DNA of 64,000 nt from Cheiracanthium punctorium (taxonomy: Eukaryota > Arthropoda > Arachnida > Araneae > Cheiracanthiidae), in the NCBI GenBank assembly GCA_038373885.1, contig JAWZYV010011902.1, positions 248,001 to 312,000 on the forward strand, written 5' to 3'. The translations under genes and the position numbers were made by a program. Positions 1 through 11,975 of the stretch are shown piece by piece (position 1 is the stretch's first letter; each line of letters starts with the position of its first letter). The notes under the pieces were generated by a model that was given only the letters and a program-made list of their open reading frames with translations, had not been told where the DNA came from and did not search any database.

Positions 1-782
1 ATGATATATTGCATGGTGCTAAATACGACAATCTGCAAAGGATTATGTATATGAATGTATGGAAAACGGTTTTTCCCGGTAACCTTACATGAGCAGTAAT
101 TATCGGTTATGAGCATGTGTAAATCGCCAAATAACGAAAAGTCGCCATTGATGGCAAGCTATCCTATTTAATCCGTAGTTTCTATCAAAGAACAGATGAA
201 GAACGGTTTTCTTAAAACAAATTATTAAGTATTCATATACGTAAGTCGTCAAATTATGAAAAACCGGAATAGGTGGCAAATACGCAAGGGGTCCAATAGG
301 TTTTAGATGATTAAAAATACAGCTGAAACAGATGTTCTTATTTTATTACGCTTTAGCTCCTAATTCATATAACTTTTGAATGGCAACATTAAATATCATT
401 GTGTTTCTGAGGAGTGCAAATAATTTTTACAGCGATTACACGTGGAGTCCGCACTCCAGGTGGAGTATAGCTCATGACCCGTACAACACGGATTCCTATA
501 ACACTGGAAGTATCTACCATGTTATACGGGATGCCTACTGTAGTGTGAAGTTTAAATTTTTATGTACCAATGAACATGCAAGAACCAAGCAATCTATAGC
601 TCAATAATATTCTATCTGATCCAATCTTTCGCTTTTGTCTGCTGAAATTATGCCTTTTTTTACGAATAAGCCTTATTATGGGTCGAATACCTCATACGAA
701 AAGCGGGCGCAGCGAGTCGAGGGGCCTTGGCTCCTAGTTGTGTTAAAAATAAAATAATTAATTTTATTTTCGAAGTAGACAA
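1..782. other. AT-rich DNA, no gene seen
   Basis: The 75-residue frame at 380-607 shows no recognisable domain and ordinary AT-rich codon use. A short GC-rich motif (GCGGGCGCAGCGAGTCGAGG, about 702) resembles repeat DNA. Confidence 0.5.
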
Positions 783-1020
783 TTTTTTTTTTAATAACGG
801 GCGCGAACTTGCCTATTAGGCATTGTCCCTTACAACGGCCCAAATGTGTGAACCTTTTATTATGGGGGCACCCAGTGGGCCGTCAGCGTTACTCCCTATG
901 AACGGACGGACACAATGACAACCACGCCCAGTCGGGGATCAAACCCCGGCCGCAGGGAGTTGAACCCGAATCTGGAGTACAGTGCTTCACCCACCATACA
1001 ACTCGGTCGGCAAGTAGGCA
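783..1020 (-). mobile_element. tRNA-derived SINE, family 2
   Basis: The reverse complement starts at 1020 with an A-box-like TTGTATGGTGGGTGAAGC and a B box GGTTCAACTCC (about 957-967), then GGGGTTTGATCCCCGACTGG. It ends CGCCCGTTATT followed by an A-rich tail (seen as T-rich at 783-793). It is GC-rich against AT-rich flanks. Confidence 0.7.
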
Positions 1021-2597
1021 AAAATGTAATGTAATGAGTGTAGTTTTCATTAATACAAATAAGAAAAAGAATGTCTCCTGAAGAAATATTATTTGTTAGA
1101 ATTCGAGATTAATACAAAATTATTAACCAAGTTGAGCCGGCCGAATAATACTACTACCAGAGAATGCGCCATCTGATGTAGGATTAATTCAAGGCATTTT
1201 GGGATAGCATCATGCTAATTTTTCATTTTAATCCATTCAAAATAGTGACTGACTTATATCCAGCATTTAAAGTACACTGTAATATTTTCAGCAGTTTTGT
1301 GAAATATTTGCAATCTCTGTTATAAGAACATTATTTGCGTTGTCTTGTCAACAGCTTTAAAAGTAAATTCAATTTAGGTTAATAAACTGTTACTTAAAAA
1401 TTATTTAAAACTAATTTAATATTTTCTGCTACTCCACACCGCTGGGATCTGTTTCAGACATTTGCGTATGGAAAAATATTCAGTTTATCCTGCAAAAATA
1501 ACAATAGCACGCAGCTATTTGTTACGGTCATCCGAGTCATTACAGTCATTACTTAACGTGTTTACTCACGGAATAGTCGCGTTTTTTTGCCAGTTTTTCA
1601 TGGTTAAAGTCTAGGTGCGACTACTATGCGGGGAAACCTACTACATAATACTGAATAAAACATTACTGATAAAACATTACTTGTATTTTAATAAAATTAT
1701 TAACTTAGCAATTTTTTTTTCAGATTACCTGCCGTATGTTAAATCTTCTTTTGGTCAGTTGCAAGAAACGTTTTTCTTTTTTATAGTCATACTTTTATAG
1801 ACTTGAAGAAGGTCAAATACCTGACAGCAAATTTTATGCGAGGAAAATAATTTGTGCTTCAAACTGGGGGTGCGACTATTACGCAAGGGTGACTATTACG
1901 CGAGTAACCAAGGTATATCCATTCAAATGCAATTTTCTTACTGTACTTACTGAACACGCATGCAGTGGACTAAGAGTTACCTTACGTCTAACTTAAAATT
2001 AAAAGAACAATCCACGTAGTTTAATTTTCTAATTTTACGCACATCTATGCAAAATTTCAAGCTGACATGTTAAACCTTGTAGACTACCCTGCACTTATGA
2101 TAATCTTCAAAGTGATTCAGATTTTTGTCTAAAAAAGAGTAATATACCAAAAAAGTGATCCAAAATATGTATTTTAATGCACAGACCAGCAAACTTTCGA
2201 GTTTACATAGTTCGATTATTACATCCGAAATTCAACATCATACATGTCATTATGAGAAGTAGAAGGGTTGCATGTGCTGAATGATTGACAAAAATGATGA
2301 CACATTCTTCAAGGTTTGTTCTCTTCGATATATCGTGTCGAAAGAGTTGATATTTCATAGATCGAGGCGAAGTATAGTCAGCAAAATTGGATATATTACG
2401 ATTGATGAAGAGGTATTTTTTGTTATTCAAAAGAGGTTTCTGTGTGTCAAAATTTTATAAGTTACAGTATTCCAAATATTTGTAATGTGAAGAACTTTGG
2501 AATACACACATCTCTGCGGCAGAGCTTAAGAATCTTACGCAATTTTTTAAATTCATGACATCAAGGTTTTGACTGATGTAACCTAATGACCAATATT

Positions 2598-2667
2598 TGT
2601 CAGTGATCAATATTTGTGCAATAAATGCTGACCTAGGCATTTATTGCACAAATATTGATCACTGACA
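2598..2667. repeat. Perfect 31-bp inverted repeat with 8-base loop
   Basis: The arm 2598-2628 (TGTCAGTGATCAATATTTGT..) is the exact reverse complement of 2637-2667, with the loop TGACCTAG. There are no mismatches. No flanking TE ends were recognised. Confidence 0.9.
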
Positions 2668-3446
2668 TATAAATTACAAAATTATGTTATAAAAAAGTAT
2701 CTCAAAGCCTTTTTATGGTGAAAGGATGAAATTTGGTACATCGCCTAGTTAATATATGGTTCACATTTTGCTAATTGTACTTTTTTTTCTCAGACCGTTC
2801 AAAAAATTAAATTTTATAATAATTAATATTTAATCTTCGGAAATTTTTAATCGAAATCATAAAATGCTCTACCTTTTTTACGTAACTTGGTAATTTACTG
2901 CATGGTTGTATCATCAATATATAATTAATAAAAGCATATGTGTGTGTGTGTGTCAGTGTTTTGGGAACATCCTGTATAGGTCCATTCATTACAAACTGTA
3001 TATTGTCCGTAACTTAATAAGGAAAAGATGGGGCAATTCCCAACCCCCACCCCTAAAATACAACAAAAATTTAGATATCACCTATTTGAAAATAGCATTT
3101 CTACATTGTGAAGCATTTTGATACCTCAGCGTTACATGCCAATTTACGCAACAGTTATAAAGGAACTTAATCCCACTTTAAAACGATAGCTGTCCATAAA
3201 GCTTTCAATAAACTTGAGCAATAAACTTTGACCGATGTGGAACCTTCCGAATTGTTAGGAGCGTGTAATCTTTCAGGGACGGAGATAAAAGCTCTTCCGT
3301 CTAGAATTCTCCGTTTTGATGGATTGTGTCTTTATCGATCGAGGGTTTGGCCCTAGGCAAGTTTTTATTGAGCTGCTCCTCTGAAAATGATTGATTCGAT
3401 TCGATTCCGTTCTGTCAAATCTTTCACATTAAAACAATGTGCGAAT

Positions 3447-3470
3447 TTTTTTTTTTTTTTTTTTTTTTTT
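3447..3470. repeat. Poly-T tract
   Basis: 24 consecutive T. It explains the Lys-rich minus-strand frame at 3365-3595, which is not a gene. Confidence 0.95.
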
Positions 3471-3844
3471 GAGATATAATGAAATACACACGCTATTATC
3501 ATCAAGAAATATTCACTTGTAAGGGAATGCATTTCAAATCGCAAAATAACTGTTTTGTAAAACGTAAAATGAAGCACATAAAGCATTCTCAACATATTTC
3601 TGTTTCATTTTAGAAAAAAAAGGAGAAGAAAACAGTTAATCAGATATCTGCCTTCTGCAAATGTTTCACACATTACCAATAATACGAGAATTGTTTTGCA
3701 CTTTATAAAATTTAATTAAAAAAATCTAAACATAGTTTCATTAAAATGTGATTACTAACTATAATTATTGAATAAATAGCAAAATTATTATTTTTTTATA
3801 TGAGATTCTTTGATGGCTCGTACTTCATCTAAAATCGATTTCAT

Positions 3845-4135
3845 TCAGAGTATTTCAAAGCATCTGAGGACTTTTCGAATGCGCAGCAGCTGTGATTTCG
3901 CTGCTTGAGTTTCTGCATATTAGGAAGCGTAGTTCTGTAAACAATAGCTTTGACGTAACTACGGACGAAAAAGCTAAAGGGGTTAAATCTGGCGATCGAG
4001 GAGGCCACTGAATTAGACCACAGCGACCTATCCGTCTGTTTGCGAAATGTTGATTGCCGCCACAGTCGCCATGTCATATACGCTCTTCTGAATCTCTTGC
4101 TAGAATCCGTGACAGCTAGCATCATATGTTAGATT
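3845..4135 (-). pseudogene. Mariner-like transposase C-terminal fragment
   Basis: On the minus strand WPPRSPDLTPL (about 4010-3978) carries the third catalytic Asp region of a mariner-like transposase. After a frameshift it continues as FFVRSYVKAIVYRTTLPNMQ then KLKQR. This pairing (SPDLTPLDFF, a W-G-YVK block, then VYRT.VPNMQELK) is typical of the arthropod family whose HTH appears at 34989. Start, first two catalytic residues and TIRs were not found nearby, so this is an isolated piece. Confidence 0.75.
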
Positions 4136-4868
4136 ATTTGATACAAAATTAATGGAAATGAAAATATAGCACTTTTGCAAGTCTGCCATCTTTCAAGTCC
4201 TCAATTCGTACGTACAGTTTATTTATTTATTTTTTTTTAAGTAAAACTTCTTTAGTCGCGACTAGGGCGTAACTCAGATTTTTTTCTGACGGAAGTAACG
4301 CTCAGTAAAGGAAGTGACGTATATGTCACATACTCCACGGCAAGTGCGCCTGAAAAAGAAGAGCCACGGAAAATCCTACATTTTCGACCGCTCACTCCTT
4401 TCGCAGACTTCATTGTTGAAAATGCATTATCATAATTTAGTTTTTCTTGAGATGGCAACGTTATCCACAAAATATGTATTTAAATATCTCGTTTTGCCGA
4501 TGGCAACTAGTTGTAAAATGCTATACTCTCTGAGGAGTTTGTGAAGATTTCCGTTGGGAAATAACTTTTGAATTAAATTGTTTTTAAGAGATCTAACGTT
4601 TATTTTCTTGATTGTGTGTCGCTAGATTGTGGCTAGTACTTATTTTCAGACATAGAATTATTACTGCCGTGGTGGTATTTGATAAACATACAAATGCCAA
4701 ACGCGTTTTAAAATAAACGACTTGGTGCAGTGATTAATATTTACTTACTAGAAAGCTGGATTAGTATTTTGACTAACTCTTGATACGCTTTAACATTCAT
4801 CTTGTAAAAATACGGGGAATCCAATAGGGAAAGAAACGGCGATTTCTCGCTGTTTCTTTATTTATATA

Positions 4869-6002
4869 TCAACTAGCTGCTACCCGCGACTTCGTCCGCG
4901 TCGGCTTTAGAGTTAGGTCCCGAGAGAAATGAAGCATGTGTGAATAACACATATGTTTGCGACAAAAGAAACTGCATTTAAATATTATTTGTTTTTTACT
5001 TATTTTAAATGAAGTATAATGTATGGTAGTATACTTCATTTAAAATAAGAGAGTATGTAGAGTTACTCAATTTAGATTTTTTTTCGGGCATTTGGCGAAT
5101 AGAGACAGTTACGACAGTATTTGCGAACTGTTTTTGGTGTTCTTGTAAAAGAAATATTTATGTTATATGCATGAATTATAGCCTGTGTTAATCAGGAATA
5201 GTGTAGCTTTCTATTAGCGAAAAAGTTTTAGAATCGGTTCTATTATTACAGAGATACCCAGAGAGCGTAATGTCTTAGAATTATTTTGAGTGTTCCTGTA
5301 AAGGAACTATTTGCGTTACATGCATGAATTTTAGCCTATAATACTCAAGAATAGTGTAGCTTACTATCAGTGAAAAAAGTTTTTGAATCGGTTCATTACT
5401 TACAGAGATACACATAGAGCGTAATGTAATTCTTATGAGTATCGCTGTAAAAAAACTATTTGTGTTATATGCATAAAAGGTAGCCTATAGCACTCAGGGT
5501 CCGACCAGTGTCTAAGAGGTTCTGCTGTCAAAACTGGAAGGCTGGAGGTGCCAGGTTCAAACCTCGGTCGCACCTGTCGACCTAACCGCTCGCAGTTTTT
5601 CGTGGTTTTCTTCAAAACCTCACGTAAATACGGGCTAGGATCCTTTAGAAAGTTCCCCACAGAGGAATTCCCCATATAGGCCTAGGACCCTAGTGCAGTC
5701 AATCGGTCTTAATCCACAAAGAAACAATAATACTCAGGAATAGTGTCACTTTCAATCAGTGAAAAAAGTTTTAGAATCGGTTTAGTAGCTATAAAATGTC
5801 CATGAGTGCAATGCATTAGAATTATTTTGAGTGTTTTTGTAAAAGAAATATTTATGATATATGCTTGAAAGGTTGCCTGTATGTTAATCCAGGGTATAAG
5901 TTAAATCATTTCAAATTTTTCCAAATCCGTTCAACCATTTGTGTGCGCTTCAGTCAATAACATCTAAACACACAAACGTACACATTTATATTATTGGTAG
6001 GA
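4869..6002. repeat. Interspersed element with internal tandem units, tail type 1
   Basis: Starts CTAGCTGCTACCCGCGACTT and ends CACATTTATATTATTGGTAG. Inside are at least three units of about 155 bp with GTGTTCCTGTAAA, GTTATATGCATGAA, AATAGTGTAGCTT and GTTTTAGAATCGGTTC. A family 1 SINE interrupts one unit at 5499-5731. Such heads and tails are common in invertebrate genomes and are usually linked to non-LTR retroelements; no reverse transcriptase is present. Confidence 0.6.
5499..5731 (+). mobile_element. tRNA-derived SINE, family 1
   Basis: Starts GTCCGACCAGTGTCTAAGAG and carries a B-box-like GGTTCAAACCTCG at about 5552, as in tRNA-derived pol III promoters. The body includes CGTAAATACGGGCTAGGATC. 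It is flanked by ACTCAGG at 5492-5498 and 5732-5738, a target duplication inside a tandem array unit. The same family occurs inverted at 44608-44815. Confidence 0.8.
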
Positions 6003-6844
6003 CTTGGAAATTTATGAACTTTAAAAAACACATTTGGACTTTTCTTTCTTCATTAATAATGTTATTTTCACTCCCTCTTAATTGCTGAGGCATTTCTTCA
6101 ATAATATTTTGGGAGAAAATTTGCTTTGGCATACTGCCTGGCTGGAGATTATGAAGAAATTGTCGAATTGGCGCGTTTCTGAGCAGCGTCTCTTGGATTC
6201 CGACCTGCCTTAACGAATAGTAAATATATTATTCTCTCCTTTAAGGTTTTTCCACTGCTTTTAAACATGGAATTTACAACACTTAGCGCACTTATCACCG
6301 TCTAAAAAAAGTCGCCAAGCACATTCCTAAAGCACATTTTAATCATTGGCGTACCACCAAACTGGGGAATAATTCCACTTTTCGCAAATTTTGTTTTAAT
6401 ACTATAACCCTATAGTACTGCTGAAACCAAGTGTTTTTATTTCAAAATGGACACAACAATGGAACCATCGGCAGACTTGGCGCGAAATACTGCATGCCAA
6501 ATGACTTCTCTAATTTTTTACGGTGCATTAGCATACTACACAAAAATTTTAACATTCGTACAAACAATTCCATACGAACTTTAACTGTGCCGAATTTCAC
6601 GGTCATCCGTTTGCGCTGCAAAAAGGACACTAAAGTTTTGCTTAGCGTATTTATACATATAGATAGATGGATAGAATTGGCATAAAACTGGCATAATTTC
6701 CGTGGTATTTAATATTTTCAGATGCACGCGCTTTTTTATTGAAGTAATAGCATTCTTGTTGGCTCAAAACATGAATCATTTGATACGGGCGAAACTCGCC
6801 AAGCATGGCAACGTAAAAACGGTTTTTAATTAATAATTAAGAAA

Positions 6845-6998
6845 GTAATTAAAATTCTAAAATTCTAAGTAGCCTATAACCTTCTCCAGGGTCCCATCTA
6901 TATCTAAACCCAAATTCATCCTAATCGAATCAGCTGTTTTGGCGTGAAAGCGTCATAAACAAACAAACTCACTTTCGCCTTTATAGTATTAGTTAGGA
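6845..6998 (+). repeat. Non-LTR-like 3' tail, type 2
   Basis: CAAATTCATCCTAATCGAAT, CAGCTGTTTTGGCGTG, CATAAACAAACAAACTCAC and TTTCGCCTTTATAGTATTAG form the standard end of a dispersed invertebrate repeat. No body upstream was recognised. Confidence 0.5.
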
Positions 6999-7109
6999 TA
7001 AGCGTTTTGAAGGTAGATCCAACATAATATTTTACATGTAATCCCAACCTCACAGGAGGTAATCCTGAGGACAGGGTCGATAATCCTTATTTTTAGATGA
7101 ATAATATAC

Positions 7110-8060
7110 AAGGTTTTGGAAAAGCACAAAGAAATGGAACCTGTCTGCAATCGAACCGGAAAAGTAGTTGGAAACGTCAGTTTAAGAACACTTTTCCTGG
7201 ATTCTAACCCAACATCAAGACAGGACAACGGTTTAAGAACAAGGAGATGGAACAGCACAATTAAAGGGACAGTGGCTGCAAATGTACCTAAACTGCAGAG
7301 GAAAATTTTCGTTTAAGAACACTGTTGGAGGACCATACTTCGATCCCACGAAGGTAAATTTATAGGAGGGGACACTTCGCTTAGAAAGTTGGATAACGCC
7401 GTTGTTGCAAACAGATGGCGCTACGCACACTGGGTAACTGCACATCTCAGGTTGCTTATATTTCCATCGAGGCGAAGTCAATGGAGATCGTTGAATTATC
7501 AGAACTTCAAAAAATTAAATACATAGACTTATGACTGTGATATATGGTAATTACTGGTTTCAGATGTGTTTTAATTACATAACTGTCTTATAATACTATT
7601 TCGTAGTGAATATAGGCAATAGTTTCGAAGTGAAGTGATATTATTATTTGTCAAATGCCAGTTGCATTGGCCGTTAGGCCATTAAACTCCTAAATATTAT
7701 GTATGTCGTGTCTATTATTATTTTGCCCAAAAGGTGTATTTTAAGAAATGTTAGTACGTAAGACACGGACCCTGGCTGCAATCAATCCCAAACAAGGGAC
7801 AGAACCTGCAGTTTAAAAACATGAATACAGAATAATAATTCGAAACCTACTAGCAGACGAAATCAACGCTTAAGAACACTGTGATAGAAAAACACAACAA
7901 CAATTACACTACCTGCATTCGAACCCCACAAACAGAGGAAAACATCAATTAAAGAACACAGTTAAAGTATAATACTAGACTACGGACACCCCCCCCCCAT
8001 TGGACCCAACCTCCAGACAGAACAATGGTATACGAAAACAGTTGAAGAATAATACTACAA
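7110..8060. repeat. Degenerate minisatellite around GTTTAAGAACA
   Basis: Units of roughly 65-80 bp recur at 7110-7330 and 7780-8060, each with GTTTAAGAACA-like and TGCAATCGAACC-like cores. The middle (7335-7780) is unrelated sequence. The array leads directly into the nuclease fragment at 8097. A run of nine C lies at 7990-7998. No coding frame is supported. Confidence 0.45.
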
Positions 8061-8096
8061 CATGGACACTTAGTGGATTCTAAGTAATTATCATGA

Positions 8097-8283
8097 ATTA
8101 CCGATGATTCTTACTGGAGATTTTAATGCTAATTTTCGCTCTCAAGAATCTCAGTCGTTAGTTGATTTTTTAAAAGAAAATTTGATCTAACTATGAATAC
8201 TTCTCTACTTCAATCAACAACGCGTTTCGGTACAACGATAGATGCTATATTTTCAAGAAAATTAGCAAATTTAGAGAATTAAA
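8097..8283 (+). pseudogene. Endonuclease (EEP) domain fragment
   Basis: Reads PMILTGDFNANFRSQESQ, LVDFLKEN, then after a one-base shift LTMNTSLLQSTTRFGTTIDA and IFSRKLANLEN followed by a stop. GDFNANF and GTTIDAIF are the metal-binding and C-terminal motifs of endonuclease/exonuclease/phosphatase-fold nucleases that accompany some Helitron proteins. Only the C-terminal third is present, and at least one frameshift lies near 8190. No helicase sequence was found directly upstream; instead there is a degenerate tandem repeat. Confidence 0.65.
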
Positions 8284-8289
8284 TTTATG

Positions 8290-10299
8290 TTTCACATTAT
8301 AATTACCACAAACCTATAATTTCATACATAAAAATTATGATGACATCCAAGTACCCATTTCCAATGAATAATATGAATATAACATTTATATAATCTTTGT
8401 AAAGTACGTGAATAATAAATATAATTAAATTATAATATGATACTTATTTTAAGTTTAATAATTTCAGTGATATGTCTCGTAAACGTCAAAGAAGTTTTAC
8501 TTCAATCGCGAGTAAAGATTACACGCATACACTTTTTTTTTTAATGTCCAGCGATTCTTGGACACCATGTACTTTTAGATACAGTCTCTTTACACTATTA
8601 TATATATATGCAATATTTCAAAAGATATATTTGTAAAGTTTATACCGTGTGAAAAGAAATTCACTTAGAATGAAATGTTTTAACATACGTTCATTAGTTT
8701 TAAATGTTTTTATAAAAAAACGTAACCACTTAAACGAAAAGCATTTTATTAAAGACATCAAATATCAAGAAAATAAGTTCTTATCTCAATACCTTTCTTG
8801 CATGATATATTCTTTAATAATTTATTTGCAATTCATTATAACTCAAGTTACATTTGAACGCAAAAGAAACGTTATTTTACCGCCGACCGTAGTGCGTTAT
8901 TGGTGCCATAAATTTTTAATTCTATAAAATTTTAATCAAGCACATATTTTTACTCATTTCTTAAGTTGCCGTAAAATTTTATTTAGATTCAAGCAAACTT
9001 TGCTTTGATTTAAAATATATTTATGTTCAAAGTTTATTTATGTTTACGACGGTATTTACGTTTTCAATTAACCGACCGCTTTATAAATAAATGCAACTCT
9101 AATTTTTAATGGATTAAAATAAATAACCAGTTCTCGCATGTTTAAAAAGTATGTGAAGCTAAAGAAATGCTGTATTGTATGGTACATCTCGTAATGAAGA
9201 GAGTTATCAGGGAAAATGTCCGGAGCAAACCTCCATTAAATCTCCATTAATCTTCTACAAATTTCTCTCATATACTCTCAGAAAAATTCGTCATTATACA
9301 GTAATTTATTCCTCATATTTCAACGAAAAATTTCCGTACTCCTTGGAAACGTTACATTTCCGTGAATTCTTCCCGAAAATCTGAAGAAAAGGAAAAAGAA
9401 ATCGTTGTATGAGAAGTCTAACTGACAGGAGAAAAAATACAGTTATTTGTCAAATATCGGAAGTATTACGGCAGCTTTGCTGACAGTAAAATTACCGTGA
9501 TTTGGAGAAATAATTTTTGAGAGTGTAAATTTCGAACTCCTTTATAGTTTCTACTTAGTTTTAAAGGAATTTGCATTTTCTTTAAGTTTACGAAAACTGA
9601 TGACTCTCAGCGAATTACAGAAAGAAACATAAGAAGCCTTTAAAATGTTTTTGAATTGTGTTTAGATAGGAGGAAGAAAGAAACCAGATACGCAGAAAAT
9701 TATTTGACGGCAAGTTAGACTTGAGTGTTTGTCAGTAAGGAAATATCTCGCTAATAATGAAAGATGGTTCAACATAACTTTGACCATGTGATTTTAAGAT
9801 CACGAGAATTTCATTGGAAATTTGGAAGATTTTGACACGAAATCCATTGATCTTAGGACCCTCACGTGTATTAGTGGTGGTGGCGACCCATTGAATTCTT
9901 GAAAGAAGAAAGGCGTCATCCGAAATCTAGAAACGCAATTCTCTAATCTAAATGTCTTGAATGTTAAATTTACCAACTTCATACCATCGAGCTTCTACTC
10001 CGAAATTTGCTGACAATCCATCTATCAGACGATGGTTTCATACTATCTACATTATTACACTTGACGTAAAATGCCACGGTTTGAATTGAAGTCGGGCTTT
10101 ACATAGCTCATTAAAAGGCTGGCACGGGTAGGGACTCGGATCGCCGCCAAATCAACGATGTTGGTCCTGGTTAGTTTAATTACGATTGTAGTTGTACTAG
10201 GGAAGAGCTGCGAATGTTACTGATTATTTTTTAGCGGCTAATTCATTGATTTTTTTGCTTTCTACACCATCATTCAAAAAACGCATAATTTTCAGATAT
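8290..10299. other. AT-rich DNA, no gene seen
   Basis: Short frames at 8649-8927, 9175-9384 and 9800-9982 have no recognisable motifs. A slightly GC-richer stretch at 10100-10170 was not identified. Confidence 0.5.
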
Positions 10300-10908
10300 T
10301 TATAGATTTCAAGCTCGATCTGCAACCCCTAGAATTCGTAGTCCCTCAGATTTTACAAACATCTTATTCACAACAATATACAACTTCTAAAACCTCGGGA
10401 GCCTAATAATACACTAGAGCAGCGATTCTCAACCTTTTTAACGTAGCGAACCCCAACAAAGGCTAACTTACGGTGCCCCCCTAAAATTTTTCAGCATACA
10501 TTCAGTTTTTTACTCTTTAACAGTGAATATTTAGACGAATTTTCTACAAAATAATGTTATCAATAAAGTTTGAATGAACATTTTATGCGAAAATGGATAG
10601 ATTTTTGAGTAAAAATGAAAATAAGATTTTTTTTAAAAACATGCATCACTACTTGCTCTTTTGTTTTCTCGCCCCACCCCCCCTTGCGCCCCACAGTTTG
10701 AGAAACGCTGCAGTAGAGAATTTTTTTGGTAGATTTTTTATAAACGAATATTTTTCAAAAAGTTCTAAATTTAAAGCTTGATACGCAACCCCAAGACGTT
10801 GTCGTATAGCATTCAAATTTTACACACAGCTTATTTACATCAATATACAACTTCTGAGACCTCAGGATATAAAGATTTCGAAAAAAAAATTTTTTTCGAT
10901 CCACCCTA

Positions 10909-10910
<2 letters not shown>
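10300..10910. repeat. Duplicated AT-rich repeat interrupted by the hAT MITE
   Basis: Two diverged copies flank the MITE. Both contain a TTTCAAGCTCGAT/AAAGCTTGATACGCAACCCC block, TTTTACA.A..CTTATT and CAATATACAACTTCT followed by ACCTC. The right copy ends in TTCGATCCACCCTAAT before a (TA)n tract; a similar end, CGTTCCACCCTAATACG, is seen at 18283-18306, so this is probably a dispersed family. Confidence 0.5.
10420..10710. mobile_element. hAT-type MITE with 8-bp target duplication
   Basis: The left end CAGCGATTCTCAACC and the right end (reverse complement CAGCGTTTCTCAAACTG) are typical hAT termini. The flanks are CACTAGAG (10412-10419) and CAGTAGAG (10711-10718), an 8-bp duplication with one mismatch. 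At 291 bp it is far too short for a transposase. It split an older repeat whose related halves lie at 10300-10411 and 10719-10905. Confidence 0.85.

Positions 10911-10938
<28 letters not shown>
10908..10938. repeat. (TA)n microsatellite
   Basis: Abuts the left end of MITE copy A. Confidence 0.9.
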
Positions 10939-10940
<2 letters not shown>

Positions 10941-11326
10941 CAGGGAGATTCCTAATTCCATGTACAACATTTTTGGCACAAACGGCGTCTACATGTAGCT
11001 CTTAATAATCACTTTGGAACGGGTGCTGAAACAACAGTGAACTTTCCGACCATTGTTTATCAAAAACTAATGTATTTTTCTGGGAAATCATGTGACTATA
11101 ATTCATAGTTTAACTTTCTATTTCATTTCTTGGATGAGATTTTAGGAAATAAGCACATTGTGTATGAAACTTGCTGAAGAAATTAGACAAACGCTTCAAC
11201 ACTTTTCATAAATTTATTATTACCAGGTAACTGAAAACGGTGTTTTTGACCCCACATTGCTTTGGGATTCTGACCCCTTATTAAGTGCCCTATTTCCCCT
11301 AAAGTTTGTACAATGAGTTTATAATC

Positions 11327-11333
<7 letters not shown>
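10939..11333. mobile_element. MITE family 1, copy A
   Basis: Inverted ends (TACAGGG.. and ..CACCCTATA) and internal blocks shared with the copies at 25164, 58420 and 58868: TAATAATCACTTTGG, CCGACCATTG, TAATGTATTTTTCT, TTATTACCAGGTAA and GACCCCACATTGCT. It is flanked on both sides by (TA)n tracts, consistent with a TA target site of Tc1/mariner-type elements. It contains no transposase. Confidence 0.78.

Positions 11334-11380
<47 letters not shown>
11331..11380. repeat. (TA)n microsatellite
   Basis: About 25 uninterrupted TA units between the right end of MITE copy A and the left end of the composite element. Confidence 0.95.
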
Positions 11381-11382
<2 letters not shown>

Positions 11383-11393
11383 AGGGCGGGCCG

Positions 11394-11975
11394 AAAATGG
11401 CACTATTGCACTTTTGCACTAATTTTCGAAATCGATGAGAGCCTAGTGCGAAAAAAATGCCCCTTAGGTTGGTTAATAACGGTGTAAATCTTTTTTGAAA
11501 TCGGGAAATATCTTCAGTTGTCACCAGTGCATTAGAAATCGGGATTTTGGGCCAAAACAGACATTTCCCCCGCAAACACAATATTCGCTAATTTTTGACA
11601 TCGATATCAGCCGAATACGAAAAAGCTGTGTCCTGGGTTGGTTAATAGCCATATTATTATTATTTTTTTGAAATTGGATAATATCTTCAGTTGGCGCCGG
11701 CGCCTTAAAAATCGTTATTTTGGGGCAAAACAGACATTTTTTTCCAGCAAACACAATTTTTGCGAATTTTTGAAATCGATATCAATCGAGTGCGGAAAAG
11801 TTGTGTCTTGTGTTGGTTAACAACCATTTTTTTTTTTTTTTTGGAAATAGGTCAATATCTTCAGGTGGCGCCGGGACTTTAAAAAAAGTATTTTGGCCAA
11901 AACCTATTTTTTCCCGAAAATATAACTTTCGGCGAATTTTAGAAATTGATATCAGCCAAGTGCGGAAATTTTCTT
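11394..11975. repeat. Left terminal tandem array of the composite element
   Basis: About 3.3 units of 169-175 bp in direct orientation. Each unit contains a GAAATCGATATCAG-like block, AAAGTTGTGTC, GGTTAATAACC, then a T-rich or TTA-rich stretch, then ATATCTTCAG, GGCGCCGG and CAAAACAGACAT. Units differ at many positions. Several short frames of similar sequence here arise from the repeat and are not genes. Confidence 0.8.

Larger units (their letters stand above)
1021..3840. other. AT-rich DNA with small repeat traces
   Basis: Apart from the perfect hairpin and poly-T listed, GCGACTA.TA.GCG motifs recur three times at 1617, 1871 and 1891, and a possible mariner-type end (GGGAACATCCTGTATA) lies at 2963. 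No gene is supported. Confidence 0.5.
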
